A stretch of DNA of 13,176 bases, taken from contig JAADHY010000482.1 in assembly GCA_013151585.1 (NCBI GenBank), positions 1 to 13,176 of the forward strand, in the 5' to 3' direction. Within the stretch, counting starts at the first letter, position 1. Each line of letters begins with the position of its first letter. The stretch comes from Planctomycetota bacterium. Lineage in GTDB: Bacteria > Planctomycetota > Planctomycetia > Planctomycetales > Planctomycetaceae. Made by a program: the position numbers and the translations under genes. Positions 1-8,030 of this stretch are shown one piece after another. Under the pieces are notes generated by a model, which saw only the letters and a program-made list of their open reading frames with translations, searched no databases and was not told the DNA's origin.

Positions 1-1
1 A

Positions 2-502
2 TTAACTCCGAGAGACGATGACCTCACCATCCTTCACCTCGACACGGTACACGGTCAGCCCTTTCGGAGGAGGGCCTGCCACGGCTGCCCCGGTCTTGGG
101 GTCATAGGTCCCGCCGTGACACGCACAGAAGATTCGGTTGTTCTTGGGCTCAAACTTCACCGTGCATCCCAGGTGGGTGCACACGGCGTCGAAGGCCACC
201 CAGGTATCGTCCAAATGGCGAATGAGCATGGCTGGGCGCGAGCCGAACAGAAACATCAGAGCCGACCCCGGCTCCAGCTTGTCCGCGTCGGGAAGAGAAA
301 CTTCCGTCACTGCCGACTCGGTGGCCGCCCGACGGGCCGGACTCTGCAGATACCGATAAATCGGGTACGCAATGGCGCCGGCGTAACCGACGCCGAACAG
401 CCCTAACCCCGCTTGGACGACCCGGCGGCGGAGCCGATCGGCACCGCCCGGCTGCGACGGTTCGCCGGTCGAATCCCTCTTCGGCCGCTGCTGCTCAGAC
501 AT
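2..502 (-). CDS. Rieske [2Fe-2S] iron-sulfur protein, membrane-anchored
   Basis: This 166-residue protein is the Rieske subunit of a quinol-oxidising electron-transfer complex; it carries electrons from quinol toward cytochrome c. Box I is CTHLGC (C108, H110, C113) and box II is CACHGG (C126, C128, H129). By analogy with bc1 Rieske proteins, C108, H110, C126 and H129 ligate the cluster and C113-C128 form the disulfide. A GPPP turn at 143-146 matches the family's proline loop. The N-terminus has a basic RLRRR stretch (24-28) followed by one hydrophobic segment (about 29-51), which fits a Tat-dependent uncleaved anchor with the cluster domain outside the cytoplasmic membrane. The ATG overlaps the last 8 bases of the upstream gene, and AGGAG lies just before it, so the two are probably translationally coupled. 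The stop codon falls at the window edge, so the protein is complete. Family is certain; the host complex is inferred. Confidence 0.95.
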   Translation of the reverse strand: MSEQQRPKRDSTGEPSQPGGADRLRRRVVQAGLGLFGVGYAGAIAYPIYRYLQSPARRAATESAVTEVSLPDADKLEPGSALMFLFGSRPAMLIRHLDDTWVAFDAVCTHLGCTVKFEPKNNRIFCACHGGTYDPKTGAAVAGPPPKGLTVYRVEVKDGEVIVSRS

Positions 503-1619
503 ACTCTCCTTCCACCCCGCGCGCTTGCGAAAACACTCGAATCAGCCAGCCCATCGCCACCAGCGCGGCGACGAACAAAACAAGAAACAGGATCACGACA
601 GTCCAATTGGCTGTCACCTGGCGGTCCCAAACATCAAAACCGTGCACCAGTAGCGACCGATCCCGAATGGTCGCTCGCACCAGCACCATGGCCAGCACAT
701 GCGAAAAACAGACGCCGGCGCCCAGCAGCGGCCAACGGACATCTCGCTCGCTGACGCGACCGTGGACCCAGTAGCCCGTGCCGATCAGCGCAAGGGACAG
801 CAAAACCCATGCGACGGCGAAGGCAACAAACCAGCCGCTCGTCCCAAGGGATTCGCGGACCTCTGTCGGCTGAGCGATGTAGACCCAAAGCCCGACAAGC
901 AATTGCAGACCCGCCCCCACCAGCATCAGCCTCGCTCCCCATTGCCGGACGAATCGAGCCGTTTGGTCCTGCAACCGGTGCGAAAGCCCCAGCAACAGCA
1001 GTCCGGCGCCGCCGACACTCAGTCCTCCTAACACGATGTACAACCAACGGGGCCAGACCGTGGCATCGCCCGAGTTCATATGCAACCCATAAGGGTCGCC
1101 GCGGTACATTTCCGCCCACACCTGCGGCCGCAGCATCAGCGTCATGTTGGAGGAATAGATCACGGCAATCTTGGCGGCAACGACGAACGCAATGAGCCCG
1201 ACCCAACCCCACGCTATGCCTTTTTTGGCTCGTGATGCCATCAGATACAGCAACGAATAGACGAGCATGAGCAGCAGGATGACCGAAATCCAGAATCCCC
1301 CCATCAGTATGCTGCTGGTGTACAAAGCGCGTCCGTATAACACCTGCGCGAAGAGCAACGGTGGAACGCCGAGGTTGATGACGTAGATCATGACGATCGG
1401 CAAGAGCCGAGCGATCGTGCCGGACGCCTCGGTCAGCAGTGGGTCGCGGCGCCGGCGAGCCGTCCAAGTCCAGACCGTTCCAACAATCAGCCCGCTCAAC
1501 AGCAGTTGAACCGCGATCAGGTGCAGCGAAACGGTGACAACTTCCAGCGTCTTGAATAGCCAGACGGGAGCGGGAAGCGGAATCGGATCCAACCGCGGAA
1601 ACTCCGGCAAAAGCTCCAT
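495..1619 (-). CDS. Nine-helix integral membrane protein paired with the Rieske protein
   Basis: This 374-residue protein is almost entirely transmembrane, with about nine helices (roughly 22-50, 70-93, 103-127, 135-158, 190-212, 228-249, 262-284, 296-315 and 338-361). Histidines sit in or beside helices (H33, H307, H214) and could hold heme or contact quinone, but I do not see the paired-histidine spacing of cytochrome b. It overlaps the Rieske gene by 8 bases (ATGTCTGA), so the two are co-translated. I infer that it is the membrane partner of a Rieske-containing quinol:cytochrome c or related oxidoreductase. A longer frame with a TTG start at 1667 exists. I prefer the ATG at 1619 because a GGGGG ribosome site lies about 8 bases upstream and the extra 16 residues look unremarkable. 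The exact family is not recognised. Confidence 0.8.
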   Translation of the reverse strand: MELLPEFPRLDPIPLPAPVWLFKTLEVVTVSLHLIAVQLLLSGLIVGTVWTWTARRRRDPLLTEASGTIARLLPIVMIYVINLGVPPLLFAQVLYGRALYTSSILMGGFWISVILLLMLVYSLLYLMASRAKKGIAWGWVGLIAFVVAAKIAVIYSSNMTLMLRPQVWAEMYRGDPYGLHMNSGDATVWPRWLYIVLGGLSVGGAGLLLLGLSHRLQDQTARFVRQWGARLMLVGAGLQLLVGLWVYIAQPTEVRESLGTSGWFVAFAVAWVLLSLALIGTGYWVHGRVSERDVRWPLLGAGVCFSHVLAMVLVRATIRDRSLLVHGFDVWDRQVTANWTVVILFLVLFVAALVAMGWLIRVFSQARGVEGEYV

Positions 1620-1747
1620 CGCGACGCCCCCAAACGAAGTCAGCTCAAACAGTCGTGCGTATGTCAATCGTCAGCAGTAGCTGGCGAACGTCGCTTTCTG
1701 GCGAAGTATAGAGCTGCGCCGTGACGAGTCAACGCTCGTGACACAAG

Positions 1748-3232
1748 TCACCGCGACAAGCGCCGACTGCTCGGTCCTGGCACGCTCGCATCCGAATGCG
1801 ACAGAGTTGAGGCCGACGATCGAGTCAGCGTGTTTTTCAGTGGCGTGATCACGTTCTGATAGATCTTGATGCCCGACCCAATCGTCGCCACTGCCAAGGC
1901 GATGACCAGCAACGTGTTGAACACCAGACGGCCGAATCCCCGACCCACAGCGTCGCCAATGTAGCTTCGTTTGTTGTTCAGGATGAGGAACATCACATAG
2001 GCAATCGGCAACATGGTGAAGCAAATGGCAGACGCCGCAATCGGGAACCAGATCGGCGTCCGCGTCACGACGCCCAAAATCCCGATGGCCGGAACGAGCG
2101 TAAACAGCCGATAGCGGGTGACGGTGTATTCCAGGCCGAGCATCTCACAGAGCGTGAAACCGCAAACCACCATGTGCGTGCTGATCGCGCCGCAGGTCAT
2201 GCCGATCAGGCCCAGGTCGAAGATGAGTCGCCCCAGGGTCTCCCCCATGACCCCCGTCAGTGCCTGAGCGGCCTGCAGCGGCTTCATGTCGGTCCGCACG
2301 ACCTCCTGAGCCGGATCGTACACGCCAGTTACCGCCATGCCGACAATGATCAGAGACGTCACCAACACGAACGGCAGAAACATCGACATGGCCAAGTCCC
2401 ACCACGACAAGGTTTTGTGATGGGGCCCCCAGCCCTTGGCCAGCAACGAATAAGGATAAAGAAAGGTCATGTTGATCCCCACTGCCGCGCCCAGCATACC
2501 GAGAACCAGCGTGACCGAACCCTTTTCGGAAGGAATGCCATACGCTCCGACGAATCCTTTGCCCAGTTCGGCCCAGTCGATGCGATGCAAGTTGCATACA
2601 ACAACAATGCCGAAAGAAATGATGACCAAAGCAATCACACCGCGCAAGAACCATTCATACATACGAATTCCGCGAGAATGGCTGCCGTAATTCCACGTGG
2701 TGAAAATGCTGATGGAAAGGATGATCAAGCCGATGCCGAACTTGACAACATACTGAGCTGTTTGGTTGTCCGGCGGGATTCCGACGGCCCCTGCAATGTC
2801 CCAAGCCGCACCCGCTGCCAGGCCATATTGCGGAAAATGCCAGATCACCGAAGCGACAACCGTCCCCAAAGCCCACAGAAACGCCAGCGTGACGCTCAGT
2901 TCGCGGCCGAAGGCCCGGTAAGGTCGCTCGCCCGTCGTCAACACGATGTTGCCCAACGCGGCCAGCATGCAGACACCCAAGAACATGGCCACGGGCTGGA
3001 CCCACAGCAGTTTGTAACCAAACGAAGCCCCGGCCATCACCGACGCCGCCGCGCTGCCTGCTCCCAAAGTCATCGCACTCTGCAGCAACCCGGGGCCTGT
3101 GCGCTTGATGTATCCAGCCGCGCGAGACAAAAACGGCTGGCTTTCCAGCTCCTGCAAAGCCCGGATTTCCTGCTGGAGCTTCTCCGGATCCCATTTGGCG
3201 GTCATCGGGAGGCCTTTGGTCTGGTCTGCCAT
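1748..3232 (-). CDS. Nramp-fold transporter homologue with altered metal-binding motifs
   Basis: This 494-residue polytopic membrane protein has the Nramp (SLC11) divalent-metal transporter layout of about 11 helices. The first-helix region reads GPGLL, then an acidic-free stretch, then AGASFGYKLLW (positions 46-77), which lines up closely with canonical Nramp TM1. The DPGN metal-binding motif is replaced by GAGS at 57-60. In the TM6 region GAAVGINMTFLYPYS (248-262) aligns with the family's GAxVMPHNLYLHS, so MPH is replaced by GIN (252-254). The usual Asp, Asn, Met and His metal ligands are therefore all missing. It may move another substrate, such as Mg2+ or an organic solute, or be a non-metal branch of the fold. 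The start is supported by AGGAGA about 8 bases before the ATG. It is separated from its neighbours by 128 and 216 bases and is probably its own transcription unit. The last 30 residues are Ser-rich and likely cytosolic. Confidence 0.85.
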   Translation of the reverse strand: MADQTKGLPMTAKWDPEKLQQEIRALQELESQPFLSRAAGYIKRTGPGLLQSAMTLGAGSAAASVMAGASFGYKLLWVQPVAMFLGVCMLAALGNIVLTTGERPYRAFGRELSVTLAFLWALGTVVASVIWHFPQYGLAAGAAWDIAGAVGIPPDNQTAQYVVKFGIGLIILSISIFTTWNYGSHSRGIRMYEWFLRGVIALVIISFGIVVVCNLHRIDWAELGKGFVGAYGIPSEKGSVTLVLGMLGAAVGINMTFLYPYSLLAKGWGPHHKTLSWWDLAMSMFLPFVLVTSLIIVGMAVTGVYDPAQEVVRTDMKPLQAAQALTGVMGETLGRLIFDLGLIGMTCGAISTHMVVCGFTLCEMLGLEYTVTRYRLFTLVPAIGILGVVTRTPIWFPIAASAICFTMLPIAYVMFLILNNKRSYIGDAVGRGFGRLVFNTLLVIALAVATIGSGIKIYQNVITPLKNTLTRSSASTLSHSDASVPGPSSRRLSR

Positions 3233-3448
3233 CAGCGGGTCTCCTCTTATTCGGCCAATTTACGGTGCCAACTCACGCATCACGACGCCCAGCGATCGCG
3301 ACAACGAATCCGGCCGCACACCCGGTGTTTCATGAGAGGCGGGGAACGGCGATGTTTGCAGAAATGATGAGCGTATCAGAAAAGACACGCGAAAAAAACA
3401 AACCGGCGCAGACTAGACCATGGGCTTCCGCTGGCTTGGACTGATATG

Positions 3449-4378
3449 TCAGCCGACTTTCTTCTCCACTTGCTTCATGTAGTGGAGACTTTCGCGAGCC
3501 GTCCGCTCGGGACCGGGGGAGACGTCAAACACTTCGACCGATATCCATCCCCGATAGCCGATTTCACGAAGCGCTTGGAAGATCGGAACAAAATCAAGCT
3601 CTCCCATGCCCGGTCCGCGCCCGTTCGGATCATTGGCGTGAAAATGCACCAGCCACCGAGCGTTCCGGCGGATCAACTCCGGAATCGGAACCGACTCGCT
3701 GGCCATGGCATTGCAGTCCAGATGCAACTGACATGCGGGGGAATCGACTTTCTGGATCAATTCCACGGCTTCGGCCGCTGTCCGGAGAAAGTTCGTTGTG
3801 CGCGGGGACAAGGGTTCCAGCGCCAGGATCACGCCAAGCTTCTCCAGCGTTGGGATCACCTGGCGCAGAACGTCACAAGCGTACCTCATGCCCAACTGAC
3901 GGCTGATCCCGGGGGGCAAGTCACGCTGTTTCGGCGAGCCGAACACAAGAAGCTCGCCGCCCAGGTCCCTGCAAAACCGAGCCAGCTCGCAAAGGTATTC
4001 CGCCGTGTGACGGCGGACAGCGCCGTCGGGATGCGTCAGATGAAAACCTTGCGTTTTGGCAAGAAGCCAATGCAAGCCGATCACGCGGATCTTCGCCGCA
4101 TCCGCCTGCTTCCGCAACGTCTTGCGTTGCGAAGCCGAAATCTGTGTGACATCCCGATGAATGGTAAAGGGGGCGATTTCAACGCCTTGGTAACCGCACT
4201 CGGCCAGGAAACGGAAAATCCTCTCCTGAGGCCAGCCGCGAAACACCTCGTTGCACATGGCGTACCTTAGAGGCAGGCGTTTCTCCTCGGCCCTCGTGTT
4301 GCCGCGACGCAGACAGGTCGCTCCGACAAAGCTCGCCGCCGCTCCGCCGATAAAGTTCCGACGTGTCCATTGTTTCAT
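3449..4378 (-). CDS. Tat-exported sugar phosphate isomerase/epimerase (TIM barrel)
   Basis: This 309-residue protein belongs to the xylose-isomerase-like TIM-barrel superfamily (AP endonuclease 2 / hydroxypyruvate isomerase / sugar epimerase group). It begins with a twin-arginine leader (RRNFIGGAAASFVGA, 6-20) and is probably exported, which is common for planctomycete members. The expected metal-site acids and histidine are present in order: E188 in LALEPL, D221 in HLDCNA, H247 in HFHAND and E282 in SVEVFD. The fold therefore looks catalytically competent for isomerising or epimerising a sugar or keto-sugar; the substrate cannot be read from sequence. The ATG has a strong GGAGGAGGGG ribosome site about 5 bases upstream. 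The gene stands alone, 216 bases upstream of the Nramp-like gene, with a long non-coding leader. The nearby glycoside hydrolase makes a carbohydrate role plausible. Confidence 0.88.
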   Translation of the reverse strand: MKQWTRRNFIGGAAASFVGATCLRRGNTRAEEKRLPLRYAMCNEVFRGWPQERIFRFLAECGYQGVEIAPFTIHRDVTQISASQRKTLRKQADAAKIRVIGLHWLLAKTQGFHLTHPDGAVRRHTAEYLCELARFCRDLGGELLVFGSPKQRDLPPGISRQLGMRYACDVLRQVIPTLEKLGVILALEPLSPRTTNFLRTAAEAVELIQKVDSPACQLHLDCNAMASESVPIPELIRRNARWLVHFHANDPNGRGPGMGELDFVPIFQALREIGYRGWISVEVFDVSPGPERTARESLHYMKQVEKKVG

Positions 4379-4508
4379 GGTGCCCCTCCTCCCCGGCGTA
4401 CGCGTTTTTCGTTCGAGTAAACGTCCGCGCCCGCGCAGCGTCCCAACAGCAAAACCCGGCCGGCATGGGAGCCATCAGCACACGTGACGCGGATGCCGAC
4501 GCACCCAA

Positions 4509-4536
4509 ACAGTAATCATCTCAAATGCGAAGTCAA
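4509..4536 (-). promoter_or_regulatory. Possible sigma70-type promoter for the TIM-barrel gene
   Basis: Read on the minus strand, TTGACT (4536-4531) is followed about 15-17 bases later by an AT-rich TTACTGTT stretch. This lies about 135 bases upstream of the ATG at 4378, in an otherwise GC-rich leader. The -35 is good but the -10 is poor, so this is only a candidate. Confidence 0.22.
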
Positions 4537-4625
4537 CAAGACCGGCGAAATCCGAAAACGGAGGAAAAGCGCAAGGGGAAGTGTCCTCTCCCGCAAGCGG
4601 CAGAAGGGTTTTGTGCTGCTGATCC

Positions 4626-4648
4626 GGCAGCATTTAGGCCGTGCTGCC
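4626..4648. repeat. Inverted repeat, 7-bp stem
   Basis: GGCAGCA at 4626-4632 pairs perfectly with TGCTGCC at 4642-4648 around a 9-base loop. No T-run follows on either strand, so it is not a typical intrinsic terminator. Confidence 0.6.
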
Positions 4649-4664
4649 CTGCGAAGGAATCACG

Positions 4665-4691
4665 CGGTGAAGCCACTTCCGTGCTTCACCG
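4665..4691. repeat. Inverted repeat, 9-bp stem
   Basis: CGGTGAAGC (4665-4673) pairs perfectly with GCTTCACCG (4683-4691) around a 9-base loop. It is followed at 4700-4709 by the palindrome GCAAGCTTGC. It lies 16 bases after the preceding hairpin, giving a tandem hairpin array. Confidence 0.65.
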
Positions 4692-4746
4692 ATCGCAAAG
4701 CAAGCTTGCGGACATTCCTCATTTGAGGACTTAGATTCGGGAACCC

Positions 4747-4790
4747 CCGGTGAGTACAAGGAGGGAAACCGTAAGGCCCTGATTCACCGG
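4747..4790. repeat. Nested stem: CCGGTGA/TCACCGG with inner hairpin
   Basis: CCGGTGA at 4747-4753 pairs with TCACCGG at 4784-4790. Inside it, AGGG (4762-4765) pairs with CCCT (4777-4780). The nested arrangement suggests a folded RNA or a mobile palindromic element. Either strand could be the functional one. Confidence 0.5.
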
Positions 4791-5115
4791 AGGTGGCTGG
4801 TCTGAACACCATCGATCAAGACGTGCAGAGATCGGCCAAAGTCGGGTTCCTGTCATCCAAAGACTTAGCCGTGTCTGCGCTGCGGGAAACAAGGGAGACG
4901 CGAGCCGGTGCTCCAGAGACAAGTCCTATCGATCGCTTACGAGAGGATCCTTTCCCCGAAGGTCAGCGGAACGCCGAGCTGGGTGCGATTGCTGCAAAAC
5001 TTTCCGGTGCAGCCCGCCAGGCATCGACATGGGCTGTCATTACGATCTGGGTGTTTCTCCCTGCCAGTGTTCTGGCTTGCAAGAAGTCAGATTGAGCGAC
5101 GCACTCGGCCCTTTC

Positions 5116-5137
5116 GCATCGCCAGAAAGAGCGATGC
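5116..5137 (-). terminator. Hairpin directly after the DUF4038 stop codon
   Basis: On the minus strand GCATCGC, an 8-base loop and GCGATGC form a perfect 7-bp stem beginning 2 bases after the hydrolase stop codon (5140-5142). The position fits a 3' end structure. The sequence after it is GAAAGGGC, not a T-run, so it may stabilise or process the mRNA end and need not terminate transcription. Part of it is repeated at 13161-13171. Confidence 0.45.
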
Positions 5138-5139
5138 AT

Positions 5140-6836
5140 TCATCGCTGCAGCACGATGACCCAGTCGCGTTGTTCGGGGAAGTGGGCCAAGTGGTATTGG
5201 CCGTGCGAGTCCGCTTGGATGGTGCCGAGCGATATTTCGTCGCTCGTGCTGGGATTGACCAGCCGAGCCCGATAGGTGAGCCCTTTTTCGAGCTGCATCA
5301 GGCGAGGCGGGTTCCAAAGGGCCGGCGTGTAGATCACCCGAAGCTTCCTTGGAATGCCAGCAGCGGAAGGAGCATGGTAGTTCTTTTCGTTCCAGCAAGG
5401 CTGCACCCATTCCGGATGCGGCTCCATTTCATGCCACGGCAGTGAGCGCAGAAACCGCGCGCCGATGCCGAGTTGCCGGCTGCCGGGATAGTTCATCGCT
5501 TCCTGCCACGGCGTGTTGCCCCAAGTCCGGCCATGCGGCGACGGACCGAACGGCTTGTCCGGTTGATCACTTGCCAGATCCCGTTGGCTCCGTAAGTGAA
5601 ACCGCAGCACCCGTTGAGCAGCGTGCTCCAAAACATGAACCGCTGGATGTCTTGCCGACAGCTCTGCATGATGCCCTCATAGCAGACTTCAGCCTCAACG
5701 ACCGGCATGGTCGGTTCTCGCCGATACGCTGCGGCCACTGTTTTGAGGGTGTTGGGAATCGAGCGGTAGTCGCCGTGTCCGGTCTGCACCATTTCGAAAT
5801 CCAGTACGGAAGGGTCACGCACCACGTCGCGCGAAGACCGCGACGGATGGATGGTGATGAGCCGGTGGAACGGATCGATTCGACGCACGTAGCGGGCCAT
5901 CTCGGTCCAGCCTTCTTCTAATTCGGCTCGCTCTTCGCCCTTGTGCTTTGATAAGTACCACGGCATGGAACCTTCGCCAGCCAGGCACCAGACCACGGGA
6001 AAAGCTCCCCACCGGGCGATGATGGTCCGCCAGTGGGCTTGCATCTTCTCCATGCCGATCTTCTTTAAGTAGTAGCCCCAGCAGCCGACGATGCATGGCA
6101 TGAGTCCCACATCGGCCAGATACTTGATGCGCCGATCAGCCAGGTCCCACCACGTCGGGTTGATGCGCTGATAGCCGGGCTCCCATGGAAACCCGGCCTC
6201 GTTTGCGCCTCGCGGGTCGAAGGAGTCCATATCCGGGTAGAGCCCGGCGACCAACTGGATCAGGGTGAATCCCTTGCGACGCCGATCGGCGGCCAGCGTC
6301 TGAAACTCGTCCGGCCATGCGAGGCGTTTCGTCAACCCCATCCACCAGGTATCGCCCAACCAGAGGAACGGCGTGCCGTCGGCCGCTTCCAAGTACCGGC
6401 GGTTGACCGAGACTCGCAACGGCCCGTGCCGGTACAAAGGATTGTTGCCGGAATACGCCTCGATCTGGAACTCACCCGCCACGCCATGCAGCCCTGAGTT
6501 GCCGGTGTCGCTGGCAATCGTCTTGAAGCGATACGTTCCCGGTTGGCGATCCCAGAACCGCCACCGCCAAATCGACCCACCGGCCCAAAACGTCGGCACG
6601 CGCATCCTCTGGCCGTCCGGCCCGGTCACCAGCACATCGACCTGCACATCCCAGAAGGGATCCTCGTAGTGTTTCCGGGACATTAGCTTGAATTCTCGAA
6701 CGGGGCCGGTACCGCTAGTGGGTTGCGTCCTTTCGTCGCGGCGTTCGCTCGCTTCCGTTCGTCCAGGAAACAAAGCACGGAGACTTGCAGCCGCGGTGCC
6801 GAAAAGCAACGTTCTACGATCAATGGTGTGTGTCAT
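5140..6836 (-). pseudogene. DUF5060/DUF4038 glycoside hydrolase (apiosidase-like), split by one frameshift
   Basis: The gene encodes an exported glycoside hydrolase in two frames. The 5' part (6836 to about 5566) has a Tat-like leader (DRRTLLFGTAAA), a DUF5060 beta-sandwich (about 46-127) and a DUF4038 TIM barrel (about 145-423). The barrel carries the likely acid/base E288 (CLAGEGS) and likely nucleophile E383 (VVEAEVCYEG, resembling the family's GEPxYE). After GIWQV (423) that frame runs into Arg-rich non-homologous sequence and stops at 5493. The next frame resumes with DQPDKPFGPSPHG and carries the C-terminal beta domain ending near DWVIVLQR, like the collagen-binding-type domain usual in this family. 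The total span is one base short of a 565-residue frame, so a single-base deletion near 5562-5570 explains it. The ATG at 6836 is preferred over TTG at 6869 because AGGAG precedes it and the leader then starts correctly. Expected role: cleaving plant or algal polysaccharide side chains. It may be a true pseudogene or a sequencing error. Confidence 0.8.
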
Positions 6837-7380
6837 GGGTGCAAACGCTCCTGTTACGAAAGACGTCAAGGGCTGTCCAGCCTCAAACTCTGCAGCAGGT
6901 TCAGGGGGCCCTCAGAGCAGGATACCTCCAATCGGCTCAGACAACCACCGCTCCGCAGCAGCGATGCCGCAGTCAACGTCGACTGTGCTCAGATCGCTGT
7001 TTGTCGCAGGGCCTTGCGTTGGGCTGTTGGAATTGGGCGCGAGTCATGCATTCGCAGATACCGCCAGGCTTGAGGAAACTCGGCTGAAGCCGGCGAAGCT
7101 GCCAGTCGAGCAAGTAGCGGGTCACCTTGATCAATCCCGGGCTCGCCCAGACTCGCGTCGGCCGCGATCGCAGGGTCGGGTGTTCCACTGCCCCTTGGAC
7201 CGCTGTGTAGGTCGCATCTTCCGTCGAAAGCGACGGGAACGGCCGCCGTGCGAAGCAACGAATTCTTCGCTCATGACCGGGCCAGCGTCAGGCGGAAACA
7301 GAAATGATTTGAGGTCCGCGGGTGTCTGATCAAGGTTGTAATCACGTTTGTTGCTCTTGTCCTTTCTGTCGCTGCGCCGT
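6837..7380. other. Intergenic region, no supported gene
   Basis: This stretch between the DUF4038 gene and the decayed hydrolase has overlapping open frames on both strands, as expected of GC-rich DNA. None shows a recognisable domain. The minus-strand frames around 6973-7320 are proline/arginine-rich, with no ribosome site or family resemblance. They could be further decayed remnants of a hydrolase locus, but I cannot support that. Confidence 0.4.
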
Positions 7381-8030
7381 TCATCCTGCAGTCGCGGACT
7401 CTTCGATGCCGATTGCCCGGAGCCATTCAACGAAGGCATCTGGGATGCGCCCGCATTTTGCCGATCGGGCCATCGAAGATGACGACGCTGCCCTCGGCGT
7501 TGAGCTGGCGTTTCAGTTCGGTGACGTTCTCGTCCACCCGTTGCGGCCAGTCGTCGCGACACCGAGGTTTTCCAAGCAACGTCAAGATTGAAACTGAATT
7601 GTCGGGCCGTCGCGTTCGATCCAGCGGCCTGGACGCGCAGCAACCGACTCAGGAAGCTGAGGCAAGTTGACTTCGCCGGCTGTGTAGTTTTGATGTTCCA
7701 TGTGGGTGATCACCAGAATGCGCACGCTCGGGTTGAACGGGATGATTGCAGCCGGGTTGCCAGAGCGCAGCGCTGCGGCGAAACGGACGAGTTTTGGCGG
7801 ATCGCCAAGCCGGCTCGTCTGGCGGGCGAAGCATCAGCCGCTGATCCACCAGGGGGCTACGTCTTCCCCTCATCGGAGCGAGCATTCGTGAATTGCTGCT
7901 ACCGAACGCCGCTGGAATCCGACCAGCCGCCCGCCGGACCGGTCCGCCCTGACCGCGGATCCAGCTCGACCCGCACTCGGGCCGCCGAATCGATCCCCGA
8001 GACTGGTCGATCGTGAAGATCAAGTCCCCT
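7381..8030 (-). pseudogene. Decayed carbohydrate hydrolase, alpha-L-fucosidase-like C-terminal part
   Basis: No single open frame covers this stretch, but protein-like segments follow one another on the minus strand. From 7800, LVRFAAALRSGNPAAII, then HMEHQNYTAGEVN and GRWIERDGPTIQFQS, run in one frame to a TGA at 7582-7584. The next frame continues as WPQRVDENVTELKRQL and then AEGSVVIFDGPIG. The first frame then resumes with DAFVEWLRAIGIEES and ends at 7381. This order (a residue-rich AALRAGNPDA-like helix, the xxDYTAGE motif, then GGVVxWDxP-like strand) resembles bacterial alpha-L-fucosidase-like (GH29-type) proteins that I know from planctomycetes and Lentisphaerae. Upstream, to about 8030, a WWISG and a GWSDSSG segment in different frames may be its active-site region. 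At least two indels and several stops are needed, so this is real decay, not one error. Family assignment is tentative. Confidence 0.5.

Larger units (their letters stand above)
4379..5115. other. Long intergenic region with inverted repeats, no supported gene
   Basis: This stretch separates the TIM-barrel gene from the broken DUF4038 hydrolase gene. Open frames on both strands (for example 4793-5095 plus, 4731-4922 minus) have no recognisable domain, no convincing ribosome site and arginine-rich or mixed composition. The segment from about 4585 to 4800 is rich in perfect inverted repeats, listed separately. The rest, about 4800-5110, shows no clear structure by eye. I compared it with what I remember of RNase P RNA, tmRNA and common riboswitches and found no diagnostic motif. 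Confidence 0.5.

Noticed and set aside
2174..3367. A 397-codon plus-strand open frame
   Set aside because: It is antisense to the Nramp-like gene, with the Arg/Gln/His-rich composition typical of shadow frames in GC-rich DNA.
3446..4270. A 274-codon plus-strand open frame
   Set aside because: It mirrors the TIM-barrel gene, which has catalytic motifs and a good ribosome site on the other strand.
4540..5090. RNase P RNA, tmRNA or a known riboswitch
   Set aside because: None of the diagnostic motifs I know for these RNAs is visible on either strand, despite the inverted repeats.
4793..5095. A 100-codon plus-strand frame with a hydrophobic C-terminus
   Set aside because: It has no recognisable domain and no ribosome site, and its composition is atypical; left as part of the unexplained spacer.
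7131..7643. A 170-codon minus-strand frame over the hydrolase remnant
   Set aside because: It is Arg/Ser-rich and out of frame with the protein-like segments that identify the decayed hydrolase.
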